Source: an uncultured Lutibacter sp. (GTDB lineage: Bacteria > Bacteroidota > Bacteroidia > Flavobacteriales > Flavobacteriaceae). From it: a stretch of DNA of 64,000 nt. The notes under the pieces are model-generated. The model did not search any database and was not told the DNA's origin. It saw only the letters and a list, made by a program, of their open reading frames with translations. Positions 51,033-61,383 of this stretch are shown here, piece by piece; position 1 is the first letter of the stretch, and the number at the start of each line of letters is the position of its first letter. The stretch spans positions 1-64,000 of the forward strand of contig NZ_CALAEQ010000099.1 in assembly GCF_937891065.1 (NCBI RefSeq). Direction: 5' to 3'. The position numbers and the translations under genes were made by a program.

Positions 51033-53027
51033 TTATATTTTCCAAATAGCATAAAAATGAAATTGAGAATGTGGTTCGTTAAAATTATAAAGATAACGCA
51101 CACCAACACTCGGCCCAATTCTAGATGCTCCAATAGTAATATCTCCAAAAACACCATATTTTATATCACTTAACGATGAATTACTTTCAGTTGTTACTGT
51201 TTCATTAAGTGCCTCAATTGGGTCTCCTATAGTTTCCTTTGAGTATACAAAATAACTAGAACTTGTTGTATTATTCACTTTATTTGAGATATCAAAAGAA
51301 AGTTGTGGACCAACTCCCAAACCTATAACTCCATTTAAATTATATCGAAATGACACCGGAACTACATCAATATTTAACTTTGTAATTTCCGAATTTGTTT
51401 CATCAAATCGTATGGCGCTGTCAATTATAACACCTTGATCTAATTCAATTGGTCCAAGTTGTTGACTAGCACTTTTAAAATCACCAAATTCATGTGTAGA
51501 AATCATCAATTCAGCTTGCAAATATTTTTTATATGATTTGTAAGGTGAAATGGTTGCTCCAACAAAATAACTTTTAGAATCTTTTACATCTAGATAACTA
51601 TTATACCCAGATTTTACTCCAATTGAAATACCTGGAGAAAATCGTGATGTAGAAGTATTTGTAATTATTGGTTCGTTTTTATCAAAAATAATAGCGGTTT
51701 TACTTTTAGACTTTACCTTGTGAAAATCTTTCCCAAATTTCATTGAATATTTTACAAACCCTTTAGTAGAATCTTTATCATGAACTCCTTTTTGAGCTGT
51801 TCCGGGTAAATAAATATTTTTAAACTGAAATGAAATTTGATCTTTTGTAATAATAGTATCTAAACAACTATAATTAATTTCTTCTTCCGGGCAAATTGGG
51901 CATTCAGGATACATGTCTAAAACTTCTAATGAAGATTTATCTAACATTTCAGGAATATCAACATTTAGTTTTATCAATCTAGCTGGTCCTTCTCCATCAT
52001 TTTGAAAGCGAACTTTATATTTTAAACGTTTAAAACGAACTAATCTATAATTTAATCTTGTATCGTAAACAGCCATTTTATTTGGGTCATGCGAGGTTAC
52101 AATTTCCATTTCTTTAGTTAGCACTTTATGAGAATCGTTACCACGTTCAGGCACGTAAATACTTCTAATTGAAATTACGGCGCTTGTATCTTTTAGCATT
52201 TCTGGGGTAGTTTTAAAGCTAAAAAACATATTTCGCTCTTCGTTGGCTTCTAAATTATCAATTGTATACATTTTCACATCATGATAATAGGCTTTCGCTT
52301 CCTCTAAGGTTAATGGTAAGTTTTGCTTTAATGTATCGGCTACAATTAACTGCTCGTCAATAAATGTAGAAACTCCTGTAGTTTTTATAAATTCATTTTT
52401 AGAAATATACCGGTTATTATCAGCTATAATTTCATTTGAAATTTCTTTTTCATTGTGATGTAATCTAACGTCAACAAGCTCGAAATTTTTAGCTTTGTAT
52501 TTCTTTTCATTGAAAAAAACATAAATTTCCCCATTCGTTGGAAACTCTTTTGTATTTCCATAACTCAATACCAATTGCATTTCTTCATTTGGTACTGGAT
52601 CTCTATTTGTTTGTATTCTAAAACCATTGTGAGCAGCCACTAAATAATGATTTTCGTTTTCAGAAACATCAAAGTTGGCTTCATGTATAGCAACTTCTTT
52701 AGGCCGTGTTGCTGGCGGTTTTCCATCATCATAATTATTAGTTACGGAAAGTTGAGTATTGTAATTTCCCTTCTTTTTATAAGTATGCTTTGGGTCTTTT
52801 TCAAAACTATAATTACCATCACCAAACTCCCAATAAAACGTGTAAAATGATTTTGGAGCTCCCGCAATTTGACTTAATTGGGGTGTTTCAGGATTAAATG
52901 AAATTTTATTCCCGTTTACAGTATATTCAATGGTAGCTGTTCTTGTAATTGTATCATTTTCTATGCTTTGCGCATAAAAAAAAGTTTGAAACAATATTAA
53001 AAACATTGTTAAAATGTGATTTTTCAT
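51033..53027 (-). CDS. PKD-domain protein with predicted C-terminal outer-membrane barrel (start corrected from 53060)
   Basis: 'FYTFYWEFGDGNYSFEKDPKHTYKKKGNYNTQLSVTN' PKD domain; C-terminal amphipathic strands; internal start MKNHILTMFLILFQTFFYAQ is a signal peptide. Confidence 0.75.
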   Translation of the reverse strand: MKNHILTMFLILFQTFFYAQSIENDTITRTATIEYTVNGNKISFNPETPQLSQIAGAPKSFYTFYWEFGDGNYSFEKDPKHTYKKKGNYNTQLSVTNNYDDGKPPATRPKEVAIHEANFDVSENENHYLVAAHNGFRIQTNRDPVPNEEMQLVLSYGNTKEFPTNGEIYVFFNEKKYKAKNFELVDVRLHHNEKEISNEIIADNNRYISKNEFIKTTGVSTFIDEQLIVADTLKQNLPLTLEEAKAYYHDVKMYTIDNLEANEERNMFFSFKTTPEMLKDTSAVISIRSIYVPERGNDSHKVLTKEMEIVTSHDPNKMAVYDTRLNYRLVRFKRLKYKVRFQNDGEGPARLIKLNVDIPEMLDKSSLEVLDMYPECPICPEEEINYSCLDTIITKDQISFQFKNIYLPGTAQKGVHDKDSTKGFVKYSMKFGKDFHKVKSKSKTAIIFDKNEPIITNTSTSRFSPGISIGVKSGYNSYLDVKDSKSYFVGATISPYKSYKKYLQAELMISTHEFGDFKSASQQLGPIELDQGVIIDSAIRFDETNSEITKLNIDVVPVSFRYNLNGVIGLGVGPQLSFDISNKVNNTTSSSYFVYSKETIGDPIEALNETVTTESNSSLSDIKYGVFGDITIGASRIGPSVGVRYLYNFNEPHSQFHFYAIWKI

Positions 53028-53127
53028 AATTAGTAGTTTAAACAAATATAAAAAAAGCATTCTATATTATATTTTTTGTTGCAAGAGATCGATCTAGTTT
53101 TTAATAAAAAATAAACAAAACCAAAAA

Positions 53128-53151
53128 AAAGCTGTCTTGTTAGACAGCTTT
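53128..53151 (-). terminator. Intrinsic terminator downstream of the lipoprotein gene
   Basis: AAAGCTGTCT TGTT AGACAGCTTT with + strand A-run. Confidence 0.75.
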
Positions 53152-53197
53152 CCCACTTGCAATTGACCTATTTCAACCGTTCAATAATTGCAATGTT

Positions 53198-54226
53198 TTA
53201 TGGTAAATCGTTAATTAATGTTTCTAAAGCAGCTTGGGTAATTGGACTTAAGCTTGATATCACTTCAATATGATCTTCAACAATTGTTGTTCCTTGTATT
53301 GCGTAATTTAATTGTCCATCTATTTCAGCAACCATTATAATATGTACTTCTAATCCTACAGGAATTAATCCGTAATGCTCAGTAAACATTTCTAAAGTTG
53401 TATTGTAAACATCCATTCTTGCTAAAGTTGATGCTTCACCATCATATGATAAATACACTGCACAATTGTCTTGGTTAAATTCAGCTGGTACATCAATAAA
53501 AATTTCAGTTTTTGCTCCGGCATAGTTATACCATTTGTCTAAGTTTGTCCATCCAAAATCTCCTATATCATAATTATATGTTGCAAATGCACCATCTGCA
53601 CCTTGTCCATCTCTAATTTGAGCATCATCTTTTTCTCCATTACCATCTTCATCAGCTTCAACCCAATCTCCATTTGTATCATCATCTCCTCTAAAAATTT
53701 GCATTCCACCTTCTAAATCAGCAAAATCAACTGGTCGACTTTGAACTCCTGCCATTTCTAACAATTCCATTTGCACATCACTTTGTAAAGCAGAAATATG
53801 AAACTCTCCTGCCGATTTTAGTGCTTCTTTATCTCCATTAGCTCTCATTCCTAACGTAGATTTATCTTTTAAAAGCATTGAAGCTTTATCGTAAATCTCA
53901 ATTAATTTAACTGTTACATTTCCTGTTACTGGAGTTCCATTTAATCCGAAAGAATTTGGTTGAAAAGTTACTTGTGTTCCTTGTGTTCCTATAATTACAC
54001 CACCTGCGGCAGCGTCTAAAATAAATTCTTGTGTAGCATCTGCTCTGTTATCTTCAAAACGAGCTGCTAAGGCTACACCATCTGGTTGAGGAACTAAAAC
54101 CTCATCTTTGTCATTAATACAACTTGCTAAACTTGCAAGTACCATTACTCCTAATACATTTTTTAAAATTCTGTTTACAACTTTACTATTCTTTAAGTTT
54201 GTAAAATTTTGTTTTTGCGTTTTCAT
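53198..54226 (-). CDS. Lipoprotein of unknown function
   Basis: Lipobox 'LASLASC'; acidic 'DDDTNGDWVEADEDGNGEKDD' segment. Confidence 0.7.
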   Translation of the reverse strand: MKTQKQNFTNLKNSKVVNRILKNVLGVMVLASLASCINDKDEVLVPQPDGVALAARFEDNRADATQEFILDAAAGGVIIGTQGTQVTFQPNSFGLNGTPVTGNVTVKLIEIYDKASMLLKDKSTLGMRANGDKEALKSAGEFHISALQSDVQMELLEMAGVQSRPVDFADLEGGMQIFRGDDDTNGDWVEADEDGNGEKDDAQIRDGQGADGAFATYNYDIGDFGWTNLDKWYNYAGAKTEIFIDVPAEFNQDNCAVYLSYDGEASTLARMDVYNTTLEMFTEHYGLIPVGLEVHIIMVAEIDGQLNYAIQGTTIVEDHIEVISSLSPITQAALETLINDLP

Positions 54227-54338
54227 AATTATTAAATTTTAATTGTTTATAAATTTGTTTTACACTTACATATCAACAGGTTTTATTTTTTGTTACCCTT
54301 TTTTATGAAAAAAAAATTAAATTAGCTATCTCTAACTA

Positions 54339-54926
54339 TTGCACATGATTCAAAAACCACACGAAGACCACATATATATAGAGGCTTTGTTAAAAAATGA
54401 CAGCAGAGTACTTTCTAAGATTTATGAAAAATTTTCACATAAGATTGTTTCATATGTAAGAAATAACAATGGAAATTCTGATGATGCCCAAGATATTATT
54501 CAGGAAACACTCGTTACAATTTACCACCAGGCAAAAGAGAAAAATTTTGTACTTACTTGTCCGTTTGATGCTTATTTCTATTTATTATGTAAAAGACGTT
54601 GGTTAAATGAACTTAAAAAAAGAGGAAATAAAAGGGTAACAATTTTAGACGATACTACATCTATTACTGAAGAGCAAGAACAACAAGTTGAAGAAACTGA
54701 AATTTTTGAAAAACAAAGTCAGCTTTTTGAATCAAAATTTAAAGAATTAGGTGCAAAATGTCAAGAATTATTAAAAACCACCTTTAAAATTAAATCGATG
54801 GAGAAAGTTGCCGAAATTTTAGGTGTTACTTATGGTTATGCTCGTAAGAAGAAATCGCAATGTATGGGTAAATTAACTCAGCTTGTGAAAAATTCGAATG
54901 AATTTCATCAACTAAAAGCCTACTAA
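54339..54926 (+). CDS. RNA polymerase sigma-70 family (ECF) factor
   Basis: 'SDDAQDIIQETLVTIYHQAK', 'DAYFYLLCKRRWLNELKKRG', sigma-4-like 'MEKVAEILGVTYGYARKKKSQCMGKL'. Confidence 0.88.
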   Translation: MHMIQKPHEDHIYIEALLKNDSRVLSKIYEKFSHKIVSYVRNNNGNSDDAQDIIQETLVTIYHQAKEKNFVLTCPFDAYFYLLCKRRWLNELKKRGNKRVTILDDTTSITEEQEQQVEETEIFEKQSQLFESKFKELGAKCQELLKTTFKIKSMEKVAEILGVTYGYARKKKSQCMGKLTQLVKNSNEFHQLKAY

Positions 54927-54927
54927 A

Positions 54928-55668
54928 ATGAGTGAAGATAACTACATAACGTTTGATAAGTATCTAAATAATGAATTATCGGATTTAGAGTTAACATCTT
55001 TTAAAGAACAACTAAAATCCGATATAGATTTTAAGCAAGAATTTGAAATTTATAAAGCGCTAGAAGCTTCATTAAGTTCAAAATTCGAAAATGAAGAAGA
55101 AGAAAAAGCTTTGAAAACTACACTTTCAAAATTAGGTTCAAAATACCTAAAACCTGAAAACACCATTAAAAAGAAAGGTAAATTAATTTCATTATTCAGC
55201 AATAAACAATTCATGGTTGCAGCAAGTATTGCACTGTTAATTGGTTTTTTCATATTTAATAATGGTGAACCTGTTTATAGCGATTTTTCGAGCCATAATT
55301 CATTAGAATTAGTTGTGAGAAGTGATAATAGCGAAACTATTATCAAAGCTCAGGAAGCGTTTAATTCTAAAAATTATGAAGTTGCTTTAGAACAATTAAC
55401 GGTTTTATCTGAAACAAATAAAAACGATGCTGAAATTGAATTGTATAAAGGAATTTGCTTTTTGGAGTTAAATAATTATGTGGAGGCCGATCAAATTTTT
55501 GATGCCATAAGCAGCGGAAAATCAACTTTTGTACATACTGCATCTTGGTATAAAGCTTTAAGTATGTTAAAACAAGAACAGTTTGAAGCTTGTAAATACG
55601 TTTTACAAACAATTCCTGAAAGTGCTGATGAATATAAACAAGCAAAAAAGTTATTAAAAAAGTTATAG
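54928..55668 (+). CDS. Single-TM anti-sigma-like protein with C-terminal TPR region
   Basis: 1 bp after the sigma factor; 'FMVAASIALLIGFFIFNNG' TM; 'AQEAFNSKNYEVALEQLTVLSE' TPR. Confidence 0.75.
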   Translation: MSEDNYITFDKYLNNELSDLELTSFKEQLKSDIDFKQEFEIYKALEASLSSKFENEEEEKALKTTLSKLGSKYLKPENTIKKKGKLISLFSNKQFMVAASIALLIGFFIFNNGEPVYSDFSSHNSLELVVRSDNSETIIKAQEAFNSKNYEVALEQLTVLSETNKNDAEIELYKGICFLELNNYVEADQIFDAISSGKSTFVHTASWYKALSMLKQEQFEACKYVLQTIPESADEYKQAKKLLKKL

Positions 55669-56093
55669 TATTTTTAAAATAAATTACAATAAAATGCCAT
55701 ACTTATATTTGTAAATATGGCATTCTATTGTAAGTATTGATTCCTATTAAAATTGATTCCTGTCTTCTCAAAAATAACATGATTTTTTAGTAGAAAGGCA
55801 AAAAAATTAAAACAAACTGGCTTAAAAAGTCGGAATCTGATTAAAAAAAACTCTCAAAAATTAATTTTAGATGATTATACCTTTTTAAGATAGCCTGTAA
55901 TTATTACTATTAATGAGATAAATGTACGAAATACAAAAAAAATTGTTGTTATTTTTAAATAAACTTCAATAATTAAGCGCATTTTATACATTAACAAGAT
56001 AAGTGTTGTCATTCCCTCAGAATGTAACATTTGTCATACAATATATATTTTATTAAAAGTATATTCATCGCTTACTAAACAATTAGATTAATT

Positions 56094-56981
56094 ATGAGAA
56101 AAAATTTATTATTATTAGTTGCTCTTGTTATGGCGACTAGTGCAAGCGCACAATTTTACGTAAGTGCAAGTGGTGGATTATCTATGGGTAGTGCAGGTAT
56201 ACTTATGGGTACCTCATTAAACGATACTAAAACTGAAGCTGAAAATCATTATGGTAGTTATGGTGAAGGATTAAACGCTCAATTAATGGGAGGTTACTTT
56301 TTTAATGACATGTTTGGGCTTGAATTAGGTGTAGGTTATTTACATGGTTCAGACCAAACCATTGATACATACAAAGTTAATGATGCAGGTTCTATTGCTG
56401 AATATACAGAAGGTATTGCACACGGAAGAGCTTATGGTTTAAATTTATCATTAGTTTATAAATTTAATGAAAAAATATACGGGAAAATTGGTGCTATTAC
56501 TAAATTAGGTGGTAAAACCGAAGCTATATTTACAAAAACGACTTCTACTCCTTTAGGACCAATTATTGCAGAAGGAGTAACAGATTACCACGGTAGAATT
56601 CCACTAGGATTTACAGCTACTATTGGACATAAGTTTAAATTAAATGATAATTTAAATTTATTTGCTGAGCTAGAATACTTAGGAATAAATGTAACTAGAG
56701 ATAATTCTGAATATCAAGAATTATTAGTTACTACTCCTGCAATCCCTGCTGGTGTAGTTGGTGCTTCTGCTGTACCATCAATGACATGGACTTTAGGTGA
56801 AGCTCCTTTAGCTCATCCAGTTTTTGGAACTATCGCTGCTCCGTCAAAAATTACTTATGTAGATAATTTAAGTACAACTAATACAGATCCTTCAAAGGCA
56901 TTGTCATCTGTTGTACCTTACTCTTCATTTGGTATTAACTTTGGTATTACTTATAATTTTGGAAATAAAGAAAAGAACTAA
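56094..56981 (+). CDS. Outer membrane beta-barrel protein
   Basis: Signal peptide 'MRKNLLLLVALVMATSASAQ'; alternating barrel strands; C-terminal 'FGINFGITYNFGNK'. Confidence 0.85.
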   Translation: MRKNLLLLVALVMATSASAQFYVSASGGLSMGSAGILMGTSLNDTKTEAENHYGSYGEGLNAQLMGGYFFNDMFGLELGVGYLHGSDQTIDTYKVNDAGSIAEYTEGIAHGRAYGLNLSLVYKFNEKIYGKIGAITKLGGKTEAIFTKTTSTPLGPIIAEGVTDYHGRIPLGFTATIGHKFKLNDNLNLFAELEYLGINVTRDNSEYQELLVTTPAIPAGVVGASAVPSMTWTLGEAPLAHPVFGTIAAPSKITYVDNLSTTNTDPSKALSSVVPYSSFGINFGITYNFGNKEKN

Positions 56982-57005
56982 GTTTTTTATTTAACACCAA
57001 TACAT

Positions 57006-57044
57006 AAAAAAGCCGTTTAAAATTTAATTTTAAACGGCTTTTTT
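57006..57044. terminator. Bidirectional terminator
   Basis: AAAAAAGCCGTTTAAAATT ... AATTTTAAACGGCTTTTTT. Confidence 0.85.
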
Positions 57045-57059
57045 ATTTTAGTATATTAT

Positions 57060-57533
57060 TTAGTTGCTAGTTAACTTAACAGCTGAATCATCAATTATTT
57101 TATTAAAATCACTTTCTAATATATTTGTTTTTAAACCTAGTAGCACATAATCGTTATCGCTTTTAACTTTCAAGACTATTTCTTTAATTGTATTTTTATG
57201 CTTCAAAAAGTACAACTGAACTTTATCTCCGTTTTGATTTATCCTAAAAATTGAAGTGTATTTTTTTTGTTTAATAAACCTCTCAAACTTTCTATCTAAA
57301 GAAGTTGAAGCATCTGAAAAAATCATTACTTTATAATGCTTTACTTTTTTAAATAAATCTTCATATTCTTTAACATCATCTTTTGGAATAAACATATTTG
57401 CAATAAAAGCAGGTGAGCTTATTGAAAATTCACAAGTCTCTTTATTTTCAACATAAAAAGAGTTAAAAGATGATTTTGTTGCGCAAGAAGTTAATATAAT
57501 TGCGGCTACTAAAATTAGAAAACTATTTTTCAT
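57060..57533 (-). CDS. Lipoprotein of unknown function (start corrected from 57566)
   Basis: 'MKNSFLILVAAIILTSCATKS' lipobox. Confidence 0.7.
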   Translation of the reverse strand: MKNSFLILVAAIILTSCATKSSFNSFYVENKETCEFSISSPAFIANMFIPKDDVKEYEDLFKKVKHYKVMIFSDASTSLDRKFERFIKQKKYTSIFRINQNGDKVQLYFLKHKNTIKEIVLKVKSDNDYVLLGLKTNILESDFNKIIDDSAVKLTSN

Positions 57534-57588
57534 AATAAAGGTGTTTAATCTATGACGATTAAACACCCTTATTGTAACTTTACATTAC

Positions 57589-58191
57589 TTATTTTTTTGC
57601 ATATAACATCGGATTTGTATCCTCGTCATTATACATTTTCATTTGTTTATATACTTTTACAAACTTCTCTCCTGAAGCAAAATCGCTTAATAAATCATCT
57701 ATTGCAGTAGATAAATCAACACGTTGTTCTAAAAGTACATTTAGTTTTGTTTGGCATTTTGCTCTATGATCTTCTGATGCAGATTTACGAGTTGCCTCTT
57801 CATTCATATGATAAATTTTTAAGGCTAAAATTGACAATCTATCTATTGCCCAAGCTGGTGTTTCAGAATTAATTTTAGCACCTTCTTTTACCTTAACATC
57901 TTTAAATTTATTTAAGAAATAACTATCAATAAATTCAACCATATCAGTTCTATCCTGATTTGAAGCGTCAATTTTACGCTTTAAAACAATTGCTTCAACA
58001 GGGTCTATATTTGGCAAACGAATAATATCTTCATAATGCCATTGTACCGTATCTATCCAGTTTTTTCTGTACAATAAATGCTCGAAAGTATTTTTATCAA
58101 ACGGATTTTCAAATGGTTGATCAACATCATCTATAATGTGATATTTTGCGATTACTTCATCAAATAATTGATTGTATTGTTTTGCGTTCAT
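57589..58191 (-). CDS. DUF4254 domain protein
   Basis: 'FEHLLYRKNWIDTVQWHYEDIIRLPNIDP' is typical of the family. Confidence 0.8.
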   Translation of the reverse strand: MNAKQYNQLFDEVIAKYHIIDDVDQPFENPFDKNTFEHLLYRKNWIDTVQWHYEDIIRLPNIDPVEAIVLKRKIDASNQDRTDMVEFIDSYFLNKFKDVKVKEGAKINSETPAWAIDRLSILALKIYHMNEEATRKSASEDHRAKCQTKLNVLLEQRVDLSTAIDDLLSDFASGEKFVKVYKQMKMYNDEDTNPMLYAKK

Positions 58192-59189
58192 AAGTGTTTT
58201 TCTAATATATGTAAATATTCAACTGTTTCAGTTGCTTTGTGATTTCTGTTTTCTGTTTTATCAGCTTTAAATCGTTGATAATTTGTGGTTTTTAAGCTGT
58301 ATTTTCCGTACTTTAATAATATTGTACTTACTTCATTTTCAGACATTAAACCCTCATTATTGTAACTCAAAAAAATATGCTTAAAGTTAGCGTTTTTTAT
58401 TAGTTCTTCAAAAGATATTTTTACTTCATTTTTTTTACAATAGGAAGACTTATAATAATCTCGTAATCCTGTTTTTCCCTTCGGAAGAAATGTGTCGTAT
58501 TTAGCAATTGTATTTAATAAATGATAATTTGAACCATATTGCCGAGCATTATATGGTGGATCTAAATACAAAATATCTCCTTTAATTTTTTTTATGAGAT
58601 CGTTGCTATCTTCATTAAAAATTTGGTGTGAACTCTCTGTTTTTAAAAATTTTGCAGGAACAATTAATAATGTTTTTTGAGCTGTTTTTTTTAATTGCTT
58701 TAAATATGCTCCATAAACCGAAGCTGTGTTCGCTACTTTATCAGCACTTTCAATTAATGACGCCAATAAAAAGTAATATTCATCAGCTGTTATTTCGATA
58801 CTTGTTTTCCACTTCTCAATTTGCATCCGAATAGCATCAATTTTTTTTCCGTTTTCTGATGAAAAATATAATCTCTCTTCATTTCCACCTTCACAATAAT
58901 TCTGAAAAATAAAACCTTCTATTCCTACTAAATTATTTAAACATTCAATTTGTTTTTCACAATTTATTGATGTGTGATTTCCAATATAATTTCTATTTAG
59001 TACATAACTATATCGTTCAACATCATTAGCAATAACTTGTTTAACTAACGGCTTAAATGTTCTACCAACAATTCCAGTACCTGCAAACAAATCACAAAAC
59101 ACAAGGCTTGATAAATCTGAATTCACCGTATTAATTATTGATGATTTTAAAAAGGAAGATAACTTATGTTTAGAACCTATATAATTCAA
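58188..59189 (-). CDS. D12-class N6-adenine DNA methyltransferase
   Basis: 'MNYIGSKHKL', 'FCDLFAGTGIVGRTFK', 'DILYLDPPYNARQYGSNYHLLNT'. Confidence 0.9.
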   Translation of the reverse strand: MNYIGSKHKLSSFLKSSIINTVNSDLSSLVFCDLFAGTGIVGRTFKPLVKQVIANDVERYSYVLNRNYIGNHTSINCEKQIECLNNLVGIEGFIFQNYCEGGNEERLYFSSENGKKIDAIRMQIEKWKTSIEITADEYYFLLASLIESADKVANTASVYGAYLKQLKKTAQKTLLIVPAKFLKTESSHQIFNEDSNDLIKKIKGDILYLDPPYNARQYGSNYHLLNTIAKYDTFLPKGKTGLRDYYKSSYCKKNEVKISFEELIKNANFKHIFLSYNNEGLMSENEVSTILLKYGKYSLKTTNYQRFKADKTENRNHKATETVEYLHILEKHL

Positions 59190-59226
59190 AGTTTTTATTT
59201 ACGGTTTACAAATTTCTGTATCAAAA

Positions 59227-59862
59227 TTACTTTATTGCCCAAATAATATCGGCTTTTACAATTTCATTTTTAAAATAAAAACTGTGTAATTTTGAAGTTT
59301 CAAATTTAAGTAAATATGTTGATACTATTTTTTTTAACCAACTAATTTCAGCTTTTAATTTCCAATGCTCATTTTCATTTTCATAATTTACCAACACAAT
59401 AAAAAGTCGATTTTTAAAATGTTTTCGTTGTTGCTGACTTTGGTTTTTATACAACCATTCTATTATTTCATTTTTATGTGCAATTGCGTATGGAACAGAT
59501 TTTTTAAATCCTTTTGGAAAAACGGTAGTTTTATGATCAAACGGGGTTTCGTTAATAAAAAAATCTGTGAATTTATTGTATGAATCGTGATGCGGATTCA
59601 CCATCTCATGTTTACAAAAAAAACTTTCTACTGCTTTTGCTGACCAAAAATTAAACCACCTATTTAATGTGTAATTTTTTAAATCGTTGTATTGAAAATT
59701 GTTTTTGAATTTGGTTTCAATTTCTGACAAAAGCGAATCAAATGAGCTTATTTTATATATAAAATTAGTCTGAATATCAAACTCATCTACTTGCTTTCGT
59801 CCCCAGGAATATTCAAATTTTAATCTCTTTTTTAACTCTTTTTCAATTGTAACATCAACCAT
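59227..59862 (-). CDS. Putative PD-(D/E)XK-type restriction endonuclease, cognate of the adjacent methyltransferase
   Basis: 'FTDFFINETPFDHKTTVFPKGF' resembles a D-Xn-DXK nuclease core; adjacent to a DNA MTase on the same strand. Confidence 0.5.
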   Translation of the reverse strand: MVDVTIEKELKKRLKFEYSWGRKQVDEFDIQTNFIYKISSFDSLLSEIETKFKNNFQYNDLKNYTLNRWFNFWSAKAVESFFCKHEMVNPHHDSYNKFTDFFINETPFDHKTTVFPKGFKKSVPYAIAHKNEIIEWLYKNQSQQQRKHFKNRLFIVLVNYENENEHWKLKAEISWLKKIVSTYLLKFETSKLHSFYFKNEIVKADIIWAIK

Positions 59863-59867
59863 TTTAA

Positions 59868-60593
59868 TTATAAAAATTTACGCTCAATCAAATTAATTAA
59901 ACGTTCTTCATAATCTTGTTTAGCACTCCAATCGTAATCAGGTTTTACCATTTTTTTTATAAAATCCTTTGCTTCCTCTTCATTTTTAAATGAGTTTAAC
60001 TGCGATAATACACGATTAAAATCTTCTTGATTATTTTCAAATAAATGCTTTACAAATGCAATCCTATCATTTAACCCCACTTGTATGTTATTTTTAAATA
60101 ATGTATCATTTAAAGAACGTTGTGTATTTTCAGGTACTTCTTCAATCTTAGGATTTTCTTTAGTAACTCTTTCAAACATTTCAGTAGCAACATCTGCAGA
60201 AATAGCATCTTTAAGTTCTTCTTCTAATGAGTTTAGAACTGAAAAAACTTCTTTTTCATCATCTTTTAATATGCTGTTTTCAATATCAAGCACCCCTTCA
60301 ATTTGTTCGTCTAATAACATTTCAAGCTTTTCAACATCTTCTATAACTTCAATTAAATTAGAAGACACTTCCTTTTCTTCTTCAAAAGAAGGTTCTATTT
60401 TATCAACAATTTTATTGGTGATTTCTAATGAATTAGATTCACTATTTATATACGCATCAACAAACTTCAACACCGACAATTTTTCATAAATTCCTTGTGC
60501 TTTTTCATGAAGTGCACTAATATCATCACTATTTTCCAATTGTAAAATACTGTGTGCCAGACTTACTAATTCGGCTTTTATTTTTTTGTGCAT
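59868..60593 (-). CDS. Acidic coiled-coil hypothetical protein
   Basis: Continuous 241-aa ORF with low-complexity acidic helices; C-terminal 'KPDYDWSAKQDYEERLINLIERKFL'. Confidence 0.7.
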   Translation of the reverse strand: MHKKIKAELVSLAHSILQLENSDDISALHEKAQGIYEKLSVLKFVDAYINSESNSLEITNKIVDKIEPSFEEEKEVSSNLIEVIEDVEKLEMLLDEQIEGVLDIENSILKDDEKEVFSVLNSLEEELKDAISADVATEMFERVTKENPKIEEVPENTQRSLNDTLFKNNIQVGLNDRIAFVKHLFENNQEDFNRVLSQLNSFKNEEEAKDFIKKMVKPDYDWSAKQDYEERLINLIERKFL

Positions 60594-60765
60594 AAGTTGC
60601 TTTATTAAATCGTTTTAGATGTATTATTTTTAATAAATTTGTAAGAATTCAAAAACAGCAAATTGCCGTTTTATATGAATGACTAAACGAATGTAACAAT
60701 TATTTTTATTGCATTTGTTTTGAATGTAAAAAATTACAATAACCTTTCAAGCGTGAAATTACAAA

Positions 60766-61383
60766 ATGTTTCTTGAAAATACAGTAAATCATAACGAACA
60801 ATTTGGCTGGATTGAAGTAGTTTGCGGATCCATGTTCTCTGGTAAAACAGAAGAATTAATTCGTAGGCTAAAACGAGCACAGTTTGCCAAACAAAAAATA
60901 GAAATTTTTAAACCTGCCATTGATACAAGGTACGATATAGAAATGGTTGTTTCACATGACGCTAATGAAATTAGATCTACACCAGTACCTTCATCATCAA
61001 ATATTTTAATTTTAGCTGCAAATGTAGATGTTGTTGGTATTGATGAAGCTCAATTTTTTGACGATGGTATTGTTGCTGTTTGCAATGAATTAGCAAATCG
61101 TGGTGTTCGTGTTATTGTTGCTGGTTTGGATATGGATTTTAAAGGAAATCCGTTTGGCCCAATGCCTGCGCTTATGGCAACTGCAGAATATGTTACAAAA
61201 GTGCACGCGGTTTGCACAAGAACTGGAAATTTAGCTCATTATAGCCACAGAACTGCAGTTGGTGATGAACTTGTAATGCTAGGCGAAACACAAGAGTATG
61301 AACCTTTAAGTCGTGCTGCATACTACAAAGCTATTCGTGCAGAAAAAATAAAAAAGGAAGCACAAAATAACAATGGAAAATAA
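60766..61383 (+). CDS. tdk: Thymidine kinase
   Basis: '[32 protein letters not shown]', 'GIDEAQFFD', '[23 protein letters not shown]'. Confidence 0.97.
   Translation: MFLENTVNHNEQFGWIEVVCGSMFSGKTEELIRRLKRAQFAKQKIEIFKPAIDTRYDIEMVVSHDANEIRSTPVPSSSNILILAANVDVVGIDEAQFFDDGIVAVCNELANRGVRVIVAGLDMDFKGNPFGPMPALMATAEYVTKVHAVCTRTGNLAHYSHRTAVGDELVMLGETQEYEPLSRAAYYKAIRAEKIKKEAQNNNGK

Noticed and set aside
60085-60489. 134-aa plus-strand ORF
   Set aside because: Antisense to the acidic coiled-coil protein; Ser-rich shadow of Glu/Asp codons.
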